A DNA stretch of 64,000 nt, taken from NCBI GenBank assembly GCA_023014365.1, contig JAEBUN010000033.1, positions 372,001 through 436,000 of the forward strand, read 5' to 3'. Made by a program: the position numbers and the translations under genes. Below are positions 53,309 through 64,000 of this stretch, in pieces. Position 1 is the stretch's first letter. The number at the start of each line of letters is the position of its first letter. This DNA comes from Lepiota brunneoincarnata (taxonomy: Eukaryota > Basidiomycota > Agaricomycetes > Agaricales > Agaricaceae). The notes under the pieces are model-generated. The model was not told the DNA's origin and searched no databases. It was given only the letters and a program-made list of their open reading frames with translations.

Positions 53309-54060
53309 CCGCACCAGCGCGCAAGGGTGCAGAGCTGTACCACAGTGCAAAGAAAACGAAAATTGCCTGTATGTCATACTCATGATGTCTGAATCGTTTG
53401 TAGTGTCTGATGGACATGGTGCTCCCGTCCTTGACTTAGAGGCTACAGGGCCTCATATAGATGCACCATGATGACAACATGCGCACCCTCGGCCAATTTC
53501 CCATTCCGGCAGATCTCTCTTATTTCTCTACTTTCGTGCTTCTACTTTGTTTTTTTTTTTTTTTTGTTTTTCTATTGCTTGATGCTCCATACTATTTGTT
53601 GGCAGAGGACCTCTCTGGGCAGAGGGCTTCTTCATAATCACTGCACCCCATACCTAGACTTTTCCCACCCAATTCCAAATCTTTGAAATTAGCCGCACGC
53701 AGATCTCGATCGCCTCGTATGAGAGCTCGGGTACATCTATATCAACACCCGGCTATATTCTATGCTTTTAATGCCTTTGAGAACTTGAGCACATGGGGTA
53801 GCTAGACAGCTTAGATTAACGAGAGTGTGAGTGATGTCGAACGGTAGGAGATGGAGCTCACGGCCAAGGGTTAAGTTGGCCGAGTGTGACAATTGCTGTC
53901 TTGTGCTGGCCTTATTAGAAACTGGCTGCCAACTAGCCGTCCTGACTCCCGAGAAGAACTGATCTCTCGCCTTGGGGTTATCAGACCCTAAGTCGGATAC
54001 ACAGTTGCATCCCACACGATATACTACCTTGATGTCACGCACGTCAAGGCCTGGTCTCAA
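53309..54060. other. 3' flank of microgene copy 2, poly-T tract
   Basis: Diverged duplicate of 48911-49280 in its first part. A long T run lies near 53550-53572. The rest is unassigned. Confidence 0.45.
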
Positions 54061-54069
54061 CTGCCGATT

Positions 54070-54540
54070 TGCATCCGTGCCAAAATACCTCTGCTGTCCA
54101 ACATTTATTTGCCATTCGGATCTCATTTGAGAGTATGGTCCTTCATGGCCGATCCAAACATTCCCACTACGATGGCTGACGTTACACAGTTTTAGGTGAT
54201 CCGAAGTTAGGACCTAGGGAGATTCGGGATTCACTTCGCCGTAATTGAAATTTGGCATTTCGGGGTGCTCGGAGACTGTGAGGAACGTGTTAACAGTGCT
54301 ATGAACCCTGTATGCCTTGTATAGTAGTTGCCCTCCCGTTGGCGACGTCCCGCGCATCTGTAAATTTCTAATATCATTGTCCCGAGACCAACGGCGCATT
54401 AATGCATCGGAACCGGTCACTTCATCGCACGGGACCAGAGGAGTCGAGAATTTTCATCTATCTCCTTGGATATATACACCTTTCTGGAAGCCAGGGAGCT
54501 CTATGACCAGTCAATGGTCATAATTTACATTTCAAGCAAC
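54070..54540. repeat. Duplicated blocks Y and Z, copy 3
   Basis: Diverged copy of parts of 49840-50640, in the same order. Non-coding by appearance. Confidence 0.65.
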
Positions 54541-55286
54541 TCAGGGTGCTAAAAATCCAGCTGATCCAATCGTAGATATGCTGCGTGCAGATCCCAACGA
54601 GTGAGTAGAGGTAGTGTCTTGATTCTTAAATCACCACTCATCCAAGGCCGGACTTGACCCTCCCGCGGGTGAATCCGTGGCCCCACATGCATTTCCATGA
54701 GATATTTCCCATACATCATGCGTCCTTTCCGACTTCGTTTTCGCTGTCATGGAGCTACCAGCCGATCTAACGCTATCTAACACCGTCTCAGAGCCACGGA
54801 ATCTCGGCGTGGCTCCCAAAGTCAATGATTGAGGAACCCGCCGCATAACCTGAACATCATGTCAATACACCCTCGCGGACAGGGCGGTCGAGAGGAGACT
54901 TTTTTTTTTGCACATGTTGAGCGGCGAGTTTGACATGGTCCATTTTTCTAGATATGGCGAAACTCCGTCCAAACTCCTCGCGGTGAGTTTCAATTGCCGG
55001 TCAGCTGAGAAAGGGCAAAAGGTACTGTGGTCCAGCTCAGAGAACGCCGCGAAATCATTTGAGGGACTGGGAATTGAGACTCGGTGGGATATATCAGTGA
55101 ACATTGGGATTGGGCATCACAGCAGTATCCGACCCATGCATACAATATGAATCTGAATAGTTGGGATGTACGTCAGGAGTGAGTTCAAGGGTGAAACTTA
55201 GATTGCAGCTCGGAGATACTTCGAGTCGTAAAGCACAAAGTAGCTAATCATCGATTGATCTTTCCTTTGCCCGAATATTCTTCCCC
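54541..55286. other. 3' flank of SDR gene
   Basis: No gene recognised. 54985-55286 resembles 50676-50740 and 51350-51560, so this is also part of the tandem duplication. Confidence 0.5.
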
Positions 55287-56565
55287 TCAGAAAGAAGATG
55301 GGTGCCGGAGCAGAGTCTGTACACAAGAACGTCAGGTCAGTTTACCAAGGGAGTATGTCCAGATTACTTACCCCACCGTCAATCAGGACCGTCTCGCCAT
55401 TCACATACCAATTCGAGACAAGGAATAGTGCTAGTGTCCCCATGTCGAATCTCGTTCCACCACTTTTGTTCGCAGGCGATTCAAATCCGTATACCCGGGA
55501 GATCGGGATCGTAGAAATACCGAGGGCATTTGAGGTTCCTGGAGCTGCCATCTTTGTTGTGTTGAAGGGTTTGTCCTCTGTTGTCGGAACGAAAAGCGGC
55601 ATACCTCTGTAGGGAATAGGCCCGGAGCGATACCATTAACCCTGATCCCAAGCGGGAGTAACTCGTGGGCTAAGGCGGCCGTTCCGAGCCCGATCGCGGA
55701 CTTGGAGAAGATGTAAGGGAAGGAAAATCCCCCAGTCGCAGCATCCTAGAGGCAACAATTAGGGCTCACAAAAATCTCGCACATCACCAAACACACCTTT
55801 GTCCATCCATTCATGCTACTCGTCATTACTACTTGAGGTGCGAACTCTCTCCCCCCATTCATACGGTTCGCTGCACTTCCTGAGATCTTCCACTTCTCGA
55901 GTAATGGCAAGAAGGCGATGGTAAGCCAGTATGGTCCTACCGCATTCACTTTGTACACGTCCGAAAAGCTATCCTCGGGGATGTTATCAAAGAGTGCCTC
56001 AACAAAATCTTTCGCGGTTGGGTTTGGAGTTGATAGTTCAGGCCGCTTGAATTGACCAGCCATAATCCCGGCATTGTTGAACAGGACTGTGATACCATTT
56101 TCTTCGAGGGAAGATATGTGAGCGGCCAACCGAGCTGCTTCCGACTGTATTGCCTCGTAGTGTTAGCATACGGATACTTAATTAGGACTTGCAAGCAACT
56201 AACCTTTTTGCCGACATCCCCGACAATACCATGCAAATGACCCATTTGCGGTGAAGCGCCTTCATTGTAAGCTTTGGTCACCCTATCTCAAGATCGGTTA
56301 TTCGGCCGGAACAGTTGTGTAACACGAATCCTACCTGTCAATACGCTCGTGGTTGATATCAATAATATACACTTTTGCTCCATTTGCTGCGAGGGTCGAG
56401 CTTATCATGAGCCCGATGCCCTGCGAACACTCATAATAGACAATTGCTGAGAATAAAGACGAAAGGACTTACAGAAGCCCCCCCAGTGACAACGGCAACC
56501 ACACCTCGTAAATCGAATAGACTCTGGGCAGTCAAACCCTCAAGGACATTTCGAGCGTCAGTCAT
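55287..56565 (-). CDS. Short-chain dehydrogenase/reductase, 7 exons
   Basis: Classical SDR oxidoreductase using NAD(P)H; substrate unknown. Exons (minus): 56565-56473, 56420-56335, 56282-56204, 56144-55797, 55745-55605, 55551-55372 and 55316-55287, total 318 residues. The cofactor motif TGGASGIG is split by intron 1. NNAGIM and the strand-5 segment VVMTSSMNG follow; the catalytic Ser is in TSS and the Tyr/Lys pair is YIFSK. The C-terminus is IDGGTLLRHPSSF. The 53-nt intron 55604-55552 resolves what otherwise looks like a frameshift after LFPTE. The ATG at 56565 is the first in frame. A fragment of a second copy is at 51510-51870. Confidence 0.9.
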
Positions 56566-56569
56566 ATTG

Positions 56570-57200
56570 GTGGGGTCTGCAACAAGTGATTGAGATGCTG
56601 AGTATTTATCCACCCACTCCGCATTGATTTGTCAATAGACCACTCCATTATGGTAAAAACATACCCATCGCGTCATTCTAACGGTCACACGATTAGTCAC
56701 ATGATTGGCTCGCTCATGTTGGTGCCACGTGCTTGCCATTTGCTGGCCCGTTCTTGTTGGTCTCTCTCTGGGAACTGGCGACTAAGGAAAACTCGCGCGC
56801 AATTTATCTGGCTACTTTTCTCGTTGGCGGCGACCGTTGCCTTCCACCAAACATTCCATTCTACTTATACTAGCCCGCAATGCACCTTGCCTTGCAAATA
56901 TCAGTGGAACCGCTCTCCAATACGCCATGAAAGCGTGCTTTGACGCAGTCTCATGTGGTGGACTCGTGGTTGAGGTTGATGGAATAGACGGCAGGGTCCA
57001 GTCATGCATCGCTGAGGGGTGCAGTGATACCGGTTCACTGACGGAGGCAATGCGAATGGTCAGATAAGTTGAACAGCGCAATGCCTTTCGTTAATGCTGA
57101 GCGTCTTTCTGTGAGCGCTCGAGGATGACCTCATCTTTGAATGCGACAAAGTCGTGGGGTGTTAGTAATTGGTGGGTGATAGAAGGAGTACATTGATTAA
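56570..57200. other. SDR 5' flank
   Basis: Presumed promoter region of the SDR gene; no other gene recognised. Confidence 0.4.
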
Positions 57201-57360
57201 GTTGTAGTTTTCGTGTTCTCCGGAGAAGTAACTTGTACCTTACCGCGGGAATAGGGTGGTTGCGTAAACGAGCAAGGGTGTTTACCTGGACGCCCCGAGG
57301 TATCGAATTCTTTGTGCCACTGAACAAGGGACAAGGGATTTCCTGGTTTGAACATGCTCG

Positions 57361-57611
57361 AATGACTCGTAACATTGTCCACTGTGTCCAATCTGCCATG
57401 GTCGCGAGGACATGGATTCAAGTGTGGATTGGTTTCCAAGATCCCTGATAAGGCACCATTGTCCGTGAAAGTTTTGTTACCAATCACTTCCCCGATTGAA
57501 GCCAAGAAAGGCAAATTTTGCGCCGATTGGTGTGCCCACAATGGTCCGAATGTGTGTCCACCTTCCTTAAATGGCAGCTCTGAGATCCAGGCGAAAAGCA
57601 ATCCGCCTTAA
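57361..57611 (-). repeat. Duplicated block W, copy 2 (conserved frame fragment)
   Basis: Counterpart of 49402-49620. The minus-strand frame reads GGHTFGPLWAHQSAQNLPFL and SIGEVIGNKTFTDNG, and continues open for 134 codons (57601-57197), but without a convincing ATG. Family unknown. Confidence 0.55.
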
Positions 57612-57766
57612 AATGGAAAAGTGTCGGTGGTTTTTTCCCACAATAGCGCTCATTGTCAAATCTGTATATAACCAACCCCGCCCCGAGTCCCAATTTCCTT
57701 ATCGCCCTCCCAGCGACTTAGCAGGCCTTCCCAACAGCAAGACTCCTCCACTACACATTCACCAAC

Positions 57767-58688
57767 ATGTTTTCCCGCCGCCAAGGAACCTCCCGCCCCG
57801 GTGCCTCCACCTATGGACTTGGTCAGCGCCGTCGCACAAGACGGGTTTCAAACAACGGGTGCTTCGCACCACTGGTGACCCGGCTTGCCGCCAAACACAA
57901 GCTTCAGGCCGTTTCTCGTCGTCGCGTCCCATTATCCAATATCATCACCAACAAAGCTGCTCCGTCTCAAACCCTGGAGTCCACGCTTGGACCTGAGCAG
58001 CCAATGTCCTACCCCATTCTCCCGTTTCCCTCCACCCAGCGCGTCTGCGATGAATATCTTCGCGAGAAGCTAGCTCTCTTCAAGGACAGGTGTGTTCTAT
58101 TCAAACTTGTTGATCGTGCCCATGATCTTACCCTACGACTTTAGCATGTATGCTGGCCTTCGCAATGTTCGCTACGCGAACGCGCCACAGCGCTCCGGCT
58201 TCCTTCCGAGGGAGCTCCAGATTATCATGGACGACCGCGTCGACGCCGTTCCCCCGACACACATATTTGCTGTTCACGCCGCACAAACTACCCCCAGCGC
58301 AACCAAGCGCAACGTGACACTCTATCCCGCCCACGAGATCGTCCTCTCCGCACACTGCGCCAACCTACCCAAGCTGCCAGAGTCTACCTCTGAATCTACC
58401 ATTCCCGTCGTCCCCCTTGCGCTCCCTTCGCCCCAGATGTACCCTTACCTCCAGACCTACCTCTACTCCAAGGATCTCTCGAGACTCGAAAACACCCTCT
58501 TGCCAACTCCGCTACCGCTCGACGCTAGCATACTCATGAGACAGCTTTTGGCAACCCGGGGCCTTTGGGCGAATGCGTGCGCTCTAGGCGTTGTGGATGC
58601 TCCTCTGTACGAGATGATTGACCGTGTTTGGTCGAGAATTCGACAATCGATTCATACGGCCCGGTCATCATCACGGTCATCGAACTAG
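57767..58688 (+). CDS. Two-exon gene resembling basidiomycete Clp1-like proteins
   Basis: Exons 57767-58089 and 58145-58688 (intron 55 nt) give 288 residues. The N-terminal part is basic (FSRRQGTSRPG, RRRTRR), then MYAGLRNVRYANAPQRSGFL, a conserved-looking core THIFAVHAAQTTPSATKRNV followed by TLYPAHEIVLSAHCANLPKL, and a C-terminal helical part ending SSSRSSN. The core phrases recall Clp1-like proteins, which in Coprinopsis and Ustilago control clamp formation and dikaryotic growth; this is from memory and is a tentative family call. A pyrimidine-rich leader precedes the ATG. The gene appears intact. Confidence 0.5.
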
Positions 58689-59143
58689 ATCTTGTGGGAA
58701 GCGCCCCTACATTCGGGGTATTAGAATAGAAATTCCAAACGATAATAAGATATGACTATGTAGATGTTAATAACTACGCATACATATGTAGTTTTATGTT
58801 CGCATTTTGCAACACAATCCAGGTTGGATATACTTGCCCCTATTGAACGTCTGAATTCGTGAACTGTCAAAGCAAATATCCATATGTTCATGGCACTGCC
58901 GAACCTCAATGTGATCGGTCATTTTCTATAACATTCAAATTTTACCTACGACATAGCACAGAACTTTCCAGAACATGAACAAAAGGAGAAAAAGACAAAG
59001 ACCCCCCGGGTCTATAATTAGGCAGTGACATTTATGTGTTATACCAATGCGAGAAGTAAAGAGTAGCTAGAAGTCGGTGTTGTGTCCGCCGTCAACAGGA
59101 CGTACGGCATCCCACCATGCTGTTGCTGCTGCTACCGCGCCGG
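58689..59143. other. Intergenic
   Basis: 3' flank of two convergent genes; nothing recognised. Confidence 0.4.
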
Positions 59144-59331
59144 TCATTTGCTACCAGCTGGTTTGGGACCTGGGCCTGGGTTGCGTGGGCCTTTGATGGT
59201 GGTAGCGCCGCCACCCTGGGGGTTGTTTATACCCCCACCTTGAAGTGCGCTGTGACGGAAAGCCAACAGGAAGAAATATATATGAGGAGAGGATTTTCGC
59301 GTTATTGATGTAGTGGTACATACTGGCCCAT
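59144..59331 (-). CDS. 37-residue Pro/Gly-rich microprotein, copy 3
   Basis: Minus strand. Exon 1 is 59331-59324 (ATGGGCCA, 8 nt), then GTATGT; a 74-nt intron ends CACAG; exon 2 is 59249-59144 (106 nt, TGA). The 37-residue product keeps KGPRNPGPGPKPAGSK but has a Gly/Asn/Gln-rich middle (GGGINNPQGGG). It aligns to copies 1 and 2 without gaps although the nucleotide sequences have diverged strongly and the orientation is opposite. This copy has the cleanest splice signals of the family. Confidence 0.65.
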
Positions 59332-61930
59332 TACTATGAACGTGACAAATGCGCGTGAGCGGCCTAGGGTACTGGAGACATGTTTTGCGACTCACTGCTT
59401 TAGGGTGACGTGAAATGGGGCGAGTAAGCTTGTCTAAGGGAACAGATCGGGTGGCGGAAATACTGGTAATATAGGTCAACAGCTGGTTTGAAAACTCGCA
59501 CTCCCAGAAAGACGGACACAGAAGAGCTACCGTTTAACTCGTAGGGCTGAAATCGGAGGTGTGGACGCCGACAATGAGAAAGGGACAATGAGAAGGAACT
59601 CGATGGTGGGTTATAACTGGAGAGACATGGTACCAACCTATATAAACGAGTCCGAACGCAGCACATCTCCATGAAAGTGAACAAGCCAAATTGTACACAT
59701 CTCGGTAATGAATCTGGGAAGCAATGATGAACATTCACCGTTATATTTTTGGGAATCAGGCTTTGTGACAATGTATGGCATCCCTCACAAGGGATGGTGC
59801 TGTAACACGAGCCATTTATCACTGCGGAGATTATCAAGAACGTGAATCACGCAATGAGTCATGACCCAGTCTCAGTGAGTGCGTCGGAGATTGTTGGAGA
59901 GCGGCGGTCAGCGTGACTGTGTCGGAGATGTCCAACACTCGAGAAGTCATGCAAACAATGGTTGACACAGTTTAGTACGGCCCGGCGTCTGACGGGGTCA
60001 GCCGCATTGGTGTAGGCAGTCCTCTTGGGGTGGGCTTGGTTCGTACGGGAATCATCGAACCCGCACACCGAAGAACTGTCCAACTCGGGTTCATGAAGTT
60101 GGATGCATTCCGACTTGGTTTAGATACCACCACTCTTCCACGCCACCCACTGACCCACCAATCAAGATCCCCAAATAACACAGATCGAGTTTCATCTCGT
60201 TGATGTTGGTGCGCGGCCCCGATGGTTTTTCGTTTTAGGGTCCCTTGGTGTGGGTACCTCGGCCAAGAGTAGTAAGTACGGACCACATACACGATCACCA
60301 GGGACATGCGGATAAGAAAGAATGGAAAGAAGCTGATATTTCTCGATAATGATTGACTGGTTGTGGGACACAACAATTCCCCGCTGGGATAGTTGGAAAT
60401 GGTAGACCCGACAATGGCGAGCAGAGTGAACAGAATCCCCAAAAGATGTGACTTCTTGACAGTCACGTGATTGCATAGATCGCCTCGTCATCGCCTCGTC
60501 TGCACGTCGCCTGACTGTCAATAGCAACTACGATGGCCGGTTCCTGTCTTCTTATGTCTAAAATCTTGTCATGCGAAGGGGTGGGATTATGGTATCAATT
60601 CTAAGGATTCCTACTTGTCACCTGTTCTATTCGCTGTATCTCACTTGAATAATTACAGTCGGTGCCCTTCAGACTCCGATGTTCACCCCCGTTCCTTTAC
60701 AGTGAGGTGTACGCTTATTCCCTGCTATTGATAGCCATTGGAACCTTGTTGCATGGGATTCAGCCTTAGTTCAAACAAGGTTATCTGTTGTATAGTGTAC
60801 AAGCATTGGGGTTGCAACGCACTCTCAATACTACCCTTCGAGGAGGGTTACAGCATTGATCTACACCCCGGAAGTCAATCATATGATAACAGTAACAATG
60901 GGGTAACAATGGAATGAACCCAAGGCTACCCCTTGCAACGTGAGATCCATCATACTATAACTGATATATATGATGAATACTGCCTTAGAATGATCATCAC
61001 AGGCTAGCTGCGAGAATCAAACCGCCATAATTCTCAGCCCATCGTAACCCCCCGTAACAACACCAAACCACTCGAAAGTACTCTGGATAGGTTATTGATC
61101 TTGGTTAACCGTGGTACAACCGAGATGGTGGGCTAGCTGTTGATTCCAAATAGTTCGTGAGTACATAAGCATCTATCACAAGCACATCAGTTATCCACAA
61201 TCTTATATATATACCTTATCAAAAGGTCAAAGATCAGTATCAGGTAGAACAAATGGTGAAGATGCTATTCGCAAAACGCTGAAACCGGACAAGTTCCAAA
61301 CACTAGAGGTGTGGCTCCACCGCGTGTCCATATGCCACCATAAATCAAAATGCACGGGAAATGAAGAAAGCGCAGCTTAATTTCTCCTTTCTTGCCCATG
61401 CCAACACAAGGAAAAAACCGCAGCATACTTATCGGATCATGTTAAATATTGAGCCGTACTAGCTTCCCAACACATTGTCACGGAGGGCGACCACCCCACT
61501 GAACTTCAAACTCCCATCTCTAGGGATTGGCAGTACCGCAGCCCACGCCTCTTGAGCCAGTTGAGCCAGGACTCCGGATAGGTGAACAAGTCCCACTCAT
61601 TTGCATTGGTTCACAAATGGGTCTGAGCTCAAAATACGGATAGCAATATTCGCAGACACTGTCGAGTAAGAACATACATTAGCGGCGGAGGCTGGCTTTC
61701 TTTGATCCATGATCTCAGAAGTTGGACCGGGGGGGGAGTTGAACACGACATTCACAAATGCGAGATATTCAGGCTGAGAGTAAGAAATACATAGCAAAAT
61801 CGTAAAAGCTGAACGAGCGAGAGTGAACCATATTTACATACCATGTTCTTTCTGAAGGGTGAAAAGCCAAGTTAGTCGACAAAGTGATCGAATATATTCC
61901 TTCCTTCGAGTTATATACGACGTATGCGCA
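59332..61930. other. Anonymous sequence
   Basis: No gene recognised with confidence. A minus-strand frame at 60466-59972 has hydrophobic stretches (HLLGILFTLLAIVGSTI, FFPFFLIRMSLVIVYVV) that could be membrane helices, but no family or exon structure was found. Confidence 0.35.
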
Positions 61931-61936
61931 CGCGGA

Positions 61937-62128
61937 CACTGCTGACAACCGCCGTCTGGGATCCTGGCCTGGGATTCTCGGGCCTTTGACAACGGTGGCG
62001 TCGCTGTATGGAGGATTTGTGACACCTGCAGCTTGGGCCCCGCTTCATGGTGGTAAATGCGCCGCAACAGGAGGGCATCGTTCCAGAGGTTCGACGGATG
62101 AAAAATCCAAAAGGAACGCACCGTCCAT
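61937..62128 (-). pseudogene. 37-residue microprotein family, decayed copy 4
   Basis: Minus strand. ATGGACG at 62128-62122 is followed by GTGCGT; an AAG acceptor at 62045-62043 precedes a segment that aligns without gaps to exon 2 of the other copies (ATVVKGPRIPG). The stop codon expected at 61937-61939 is GTG, so the frame reads on, and exon 1 is one nucleotide short. I infer a decayed member. Confidence 0.5.
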
Positions 62129-62129
62129 A

Positions 62130-62890
62130 GTCTTAAGTTTTACGGGACGCACTAGCACCAAATGGAAGTGGATATGCAATTACTTTGTAGTGATACAAGA
62201 AGGGTGCAAGATGTAGTAGGTGTTGAATCAAAGTGTTGAACTTAAGAGGCAAGGACCTGGGCAAGGGTGGTGCGTTCATGGGTGAAGTGAGAAACGCACG
62301 AATCTTAAACTGCGGTTATTCTCGTGAGCCACTGCCGGTCCACTGCGGTACTTACATATCCAGGCCAACATGCCATTCCTTTAACACATCACAAGACCGG
62401 TGCATCGTCCCCTGCTCTAATAAAAAGGGGCAGGATACACGAGCATTTTAACGTGGCTTAACGGCGGGCGCCGGAGACAAGGGGAAGCAGGCTACATATG
62501 GCCTTCACAGCACTCGAAACGTACCTGCAATTTCAAGTCAAGCATGGTAGAACTCACGGATCGCACAATATGTATGTACTTCATGTAATACCATGAGAGC
62601 AAGTCTAACGCAAATGAGCAAGTCATCATTCATGTAGGCGTTTCCAAAGAAAGAAACGCGCACTAGTGAAGGTCTGCTGATCCCCACTGTGACCGAACAG
62701 CAATTTTAGCACTTATATTTGCCCAAGGGGGATGACTTCTTGGACGCTGTCGGCGAGGGTTTGGAGGAATTCACACCCCTTGTCAAACTCTACAAGGGCC
62801 TTACGCTACCCCATTATAAAGCACAGCACCTGAACTACATTTCACAAGTACGACTAAGCCAACCGTGTCATCATAATTATAGGAAGACAG
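62130..62890. other. Intergenic
   Basis: No gene recognised; right end is the GH53 3' flank. Confidence 0.4.
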
Positions 62891-62897
62891 TGATATC

Positions 62898-64000
62898 TCA
62901 GCTAGAAAACATTGACATGCTGCTCCTTGAAACACCTGATCCATCAACCAACAGGTTATCCTACAATCAGAGATATACGGTCAGAACAGCTTCAAAAACT
63001 AGTCATGGGACACATACACTGCAGCTAGAACCTAGACCACCATTCCCGATCCAACCCGGCTCCCAGTAGACAATACCAGTACCGTGTCCATTAGGGAGCG
63101 CACTCATTACATTCTTGATCCCATTAACCCAGGTGGTCTGTCCAGCGACCGAGATTGGGATTGACCGTTCGCTCAAGGTAGTCCCCGAACACGATCCCGT
63201 TGCAGGCCAATCGGTTTCCACAATCATCACATCCTACAGCATTTAATCAACATCTCGATCAACAGCCATAAAAGACATCTGCGGCCCATACAAACCTTAT
63301 TAAACTTGTTCACAATTCCCGTCATCGTTGATTGTAACGCGCTATATGTCGCACCAGTCCCATAAAACGGATAGAACGAAAACCCAAACAAGTCAAAGTC
63401 CGCCGTAGCGAATTGCCCAGGAAGAAAGATTCCGTTCCAGAAAAAGTTGACACCAGAGGAGTCCCAGCCATTGGAAATGTGGACCATGATTTTGGCGTTG
63501 GAGCCGCCGGAGGCAGCGCGGACACCACTGGCAGCGGAGTGGAGGAGTTGAGAGGCGGGAGAGAAACCGTTGGCGGAGATGCGGCCGACCGGCCAGAGGA
63601 GGCCATCGTTGATTTCATTTCCGATCTAGCGAACACCAAAATGAGCTCCTGAACAGTTGTTGTTTCACGTTGCCCTCACCTGAATGAATTGAACTTGGGT
63701 ACCTTGGGCGGTAAACGCATTTACAACATCACGGGTGTATCTGGATTCTTTTCTCGGCATATTGAGGTGAATAAAAGAGGAAGCGCTCACGTAAATATCT
63801 GGGTGTTCAGACCTGCAAGAGTCTTGGGCCAGGCCGATGGAATTGCCTGGTGTCCGGGGTCCGCCCCTGCAGATCATATTTATCAACATACTCTCACTCC
63901 AAAGAGCTCAAGATCTACAAGTATCACTATAATGCAAATCCACCATAATGGCCATTCCAGCCGCGGCCGCCCTCTTAGCTAACGCCAAACCATAGTTCAA
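62898..64000 (-). CDS. GH53 endo-beta-1,4-galactanase, 5' end beyond window
   Basis: Secreted arabinogalactan endo-beta-1,4-galactanase (glycoside hydrolase family 53), which cuts beta-1,4-galactan side chains of pectin. Minus-strand exons: >64000-63919, 63866-63791, 63740-63680, 63625-63296, 63233-63018 and 62960-62898. They join as GMAIMVDLHYSDTWADPGHQ, YTRDVVNAFTAQGTQVQFIQ, then IGNEINDGLLWPVG with the acid/base Glu, FGFSFYPFYGTGATY, and IVETDWPA with the nucleophile Glu, then VYWEPGWIGNGGLGSSCS and DNLLVDGSG. The (beta/alpha)8 barrel strands after the window edge are complete. The N-terminal third with the signal peptide lies outside. Confidence 0.92.

Noticed and set aside
55552..55604. 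Apparent frameshift in the SDR gene after LFPTE
   Set aside because: A normal 53-nt GT-AG intron restores the frame and joins to MAAPG; the duplicate fragment at 51.7 kb keeps the same intron sequence.

Overview
The window is nuclear DNA of a basidiomycete fungus, most likely an Agaricomycete close to Rhizoctonia/Ceratobasidium. The clues are genes cut by many 45-75 nt GT-AG introns, Tf1/sushi-type chromoviral Gypsy retrotransposons, a Tc1-like transposon, a fragment of an Agaricomycete-type NACHT NLR, and single-copy genes of recognisably basidiomycete form. The order-level placement is inference.

Layout. 0-4.4 kb: an intact zinc alcohol dehydrogenase (9 exons), then an aminoglycoside-phosphotransferase-fold gene broken by several frameshifts. 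4.8-6.3 kb: a decayed basidiomycete gene of unknown function. 6.3-31.2 kb: a transposon nest. Two 1.47-kb inverted copies of an unclassified repeat (6.3-7.8 and 18.4-19.9 kb) enclose a lone 698-bp Gypsy LTR and a complete Gypsy element (A, 9183-17425, 5-bp target duplication CCTCT). Next comes a Tc1-like element (20132-31213) split by a second Gypsy copy of the same family (B, 20705-29582, duplication GTCAT) and by a 591-bp solo LTR of another family (29913-30503). Gypsy B itself carries a 661-bp solo LTR of a third family (21388-22048). All coding in both Gypsy copies is on the minus strand: gag, pol (protease, RT, RNase H, integrase, chromodomain), then two long overlapping accessory frames at the 3' end, one of which runs into the LTR.

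31-36.8 kb: an NLR scrap, a broken DUF6533-like membrane protein gene and anonymous sequence. 36.8-40.8 kb: a conserved divergent pair, a SWI3/RSC8-type chromatin-remodelling subunit (minus) and protoporphyrinogen oxidase HEM14 (plus), with 83 bp between start codons. 41.6-45.2 kb: two progressively more decayed downstream copies of HEM14.

46-62 kb: a gene-poor block built largely of diverged tandem duplications. It holds one intact short-chain dehydrogenase (minus, 55.3-56.6 kb), a fragment of a second one, a two-exon gene resembling Clp1-like proteins (57.8-58.7 kb), and a previously unlisted-looking microgene family. Three intact members and one decayed member share an 8-nt first coding exon, a phase-2 intron and an exactly 106-nt second exon, each encoding a 37-residue Pro/Gly-rich peptide. 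62.9-64 kb: the 3' part of a GH53 endo-beta-1,4-galactanase gene on the minus strand, running off the window.

The host genes show no operon-like logic, as expected for a fungus. The most unusual items are the 37-residue microgene family, the overlapping accessory frames of the Gypsy family, and the fully datable nesting of the transposons.
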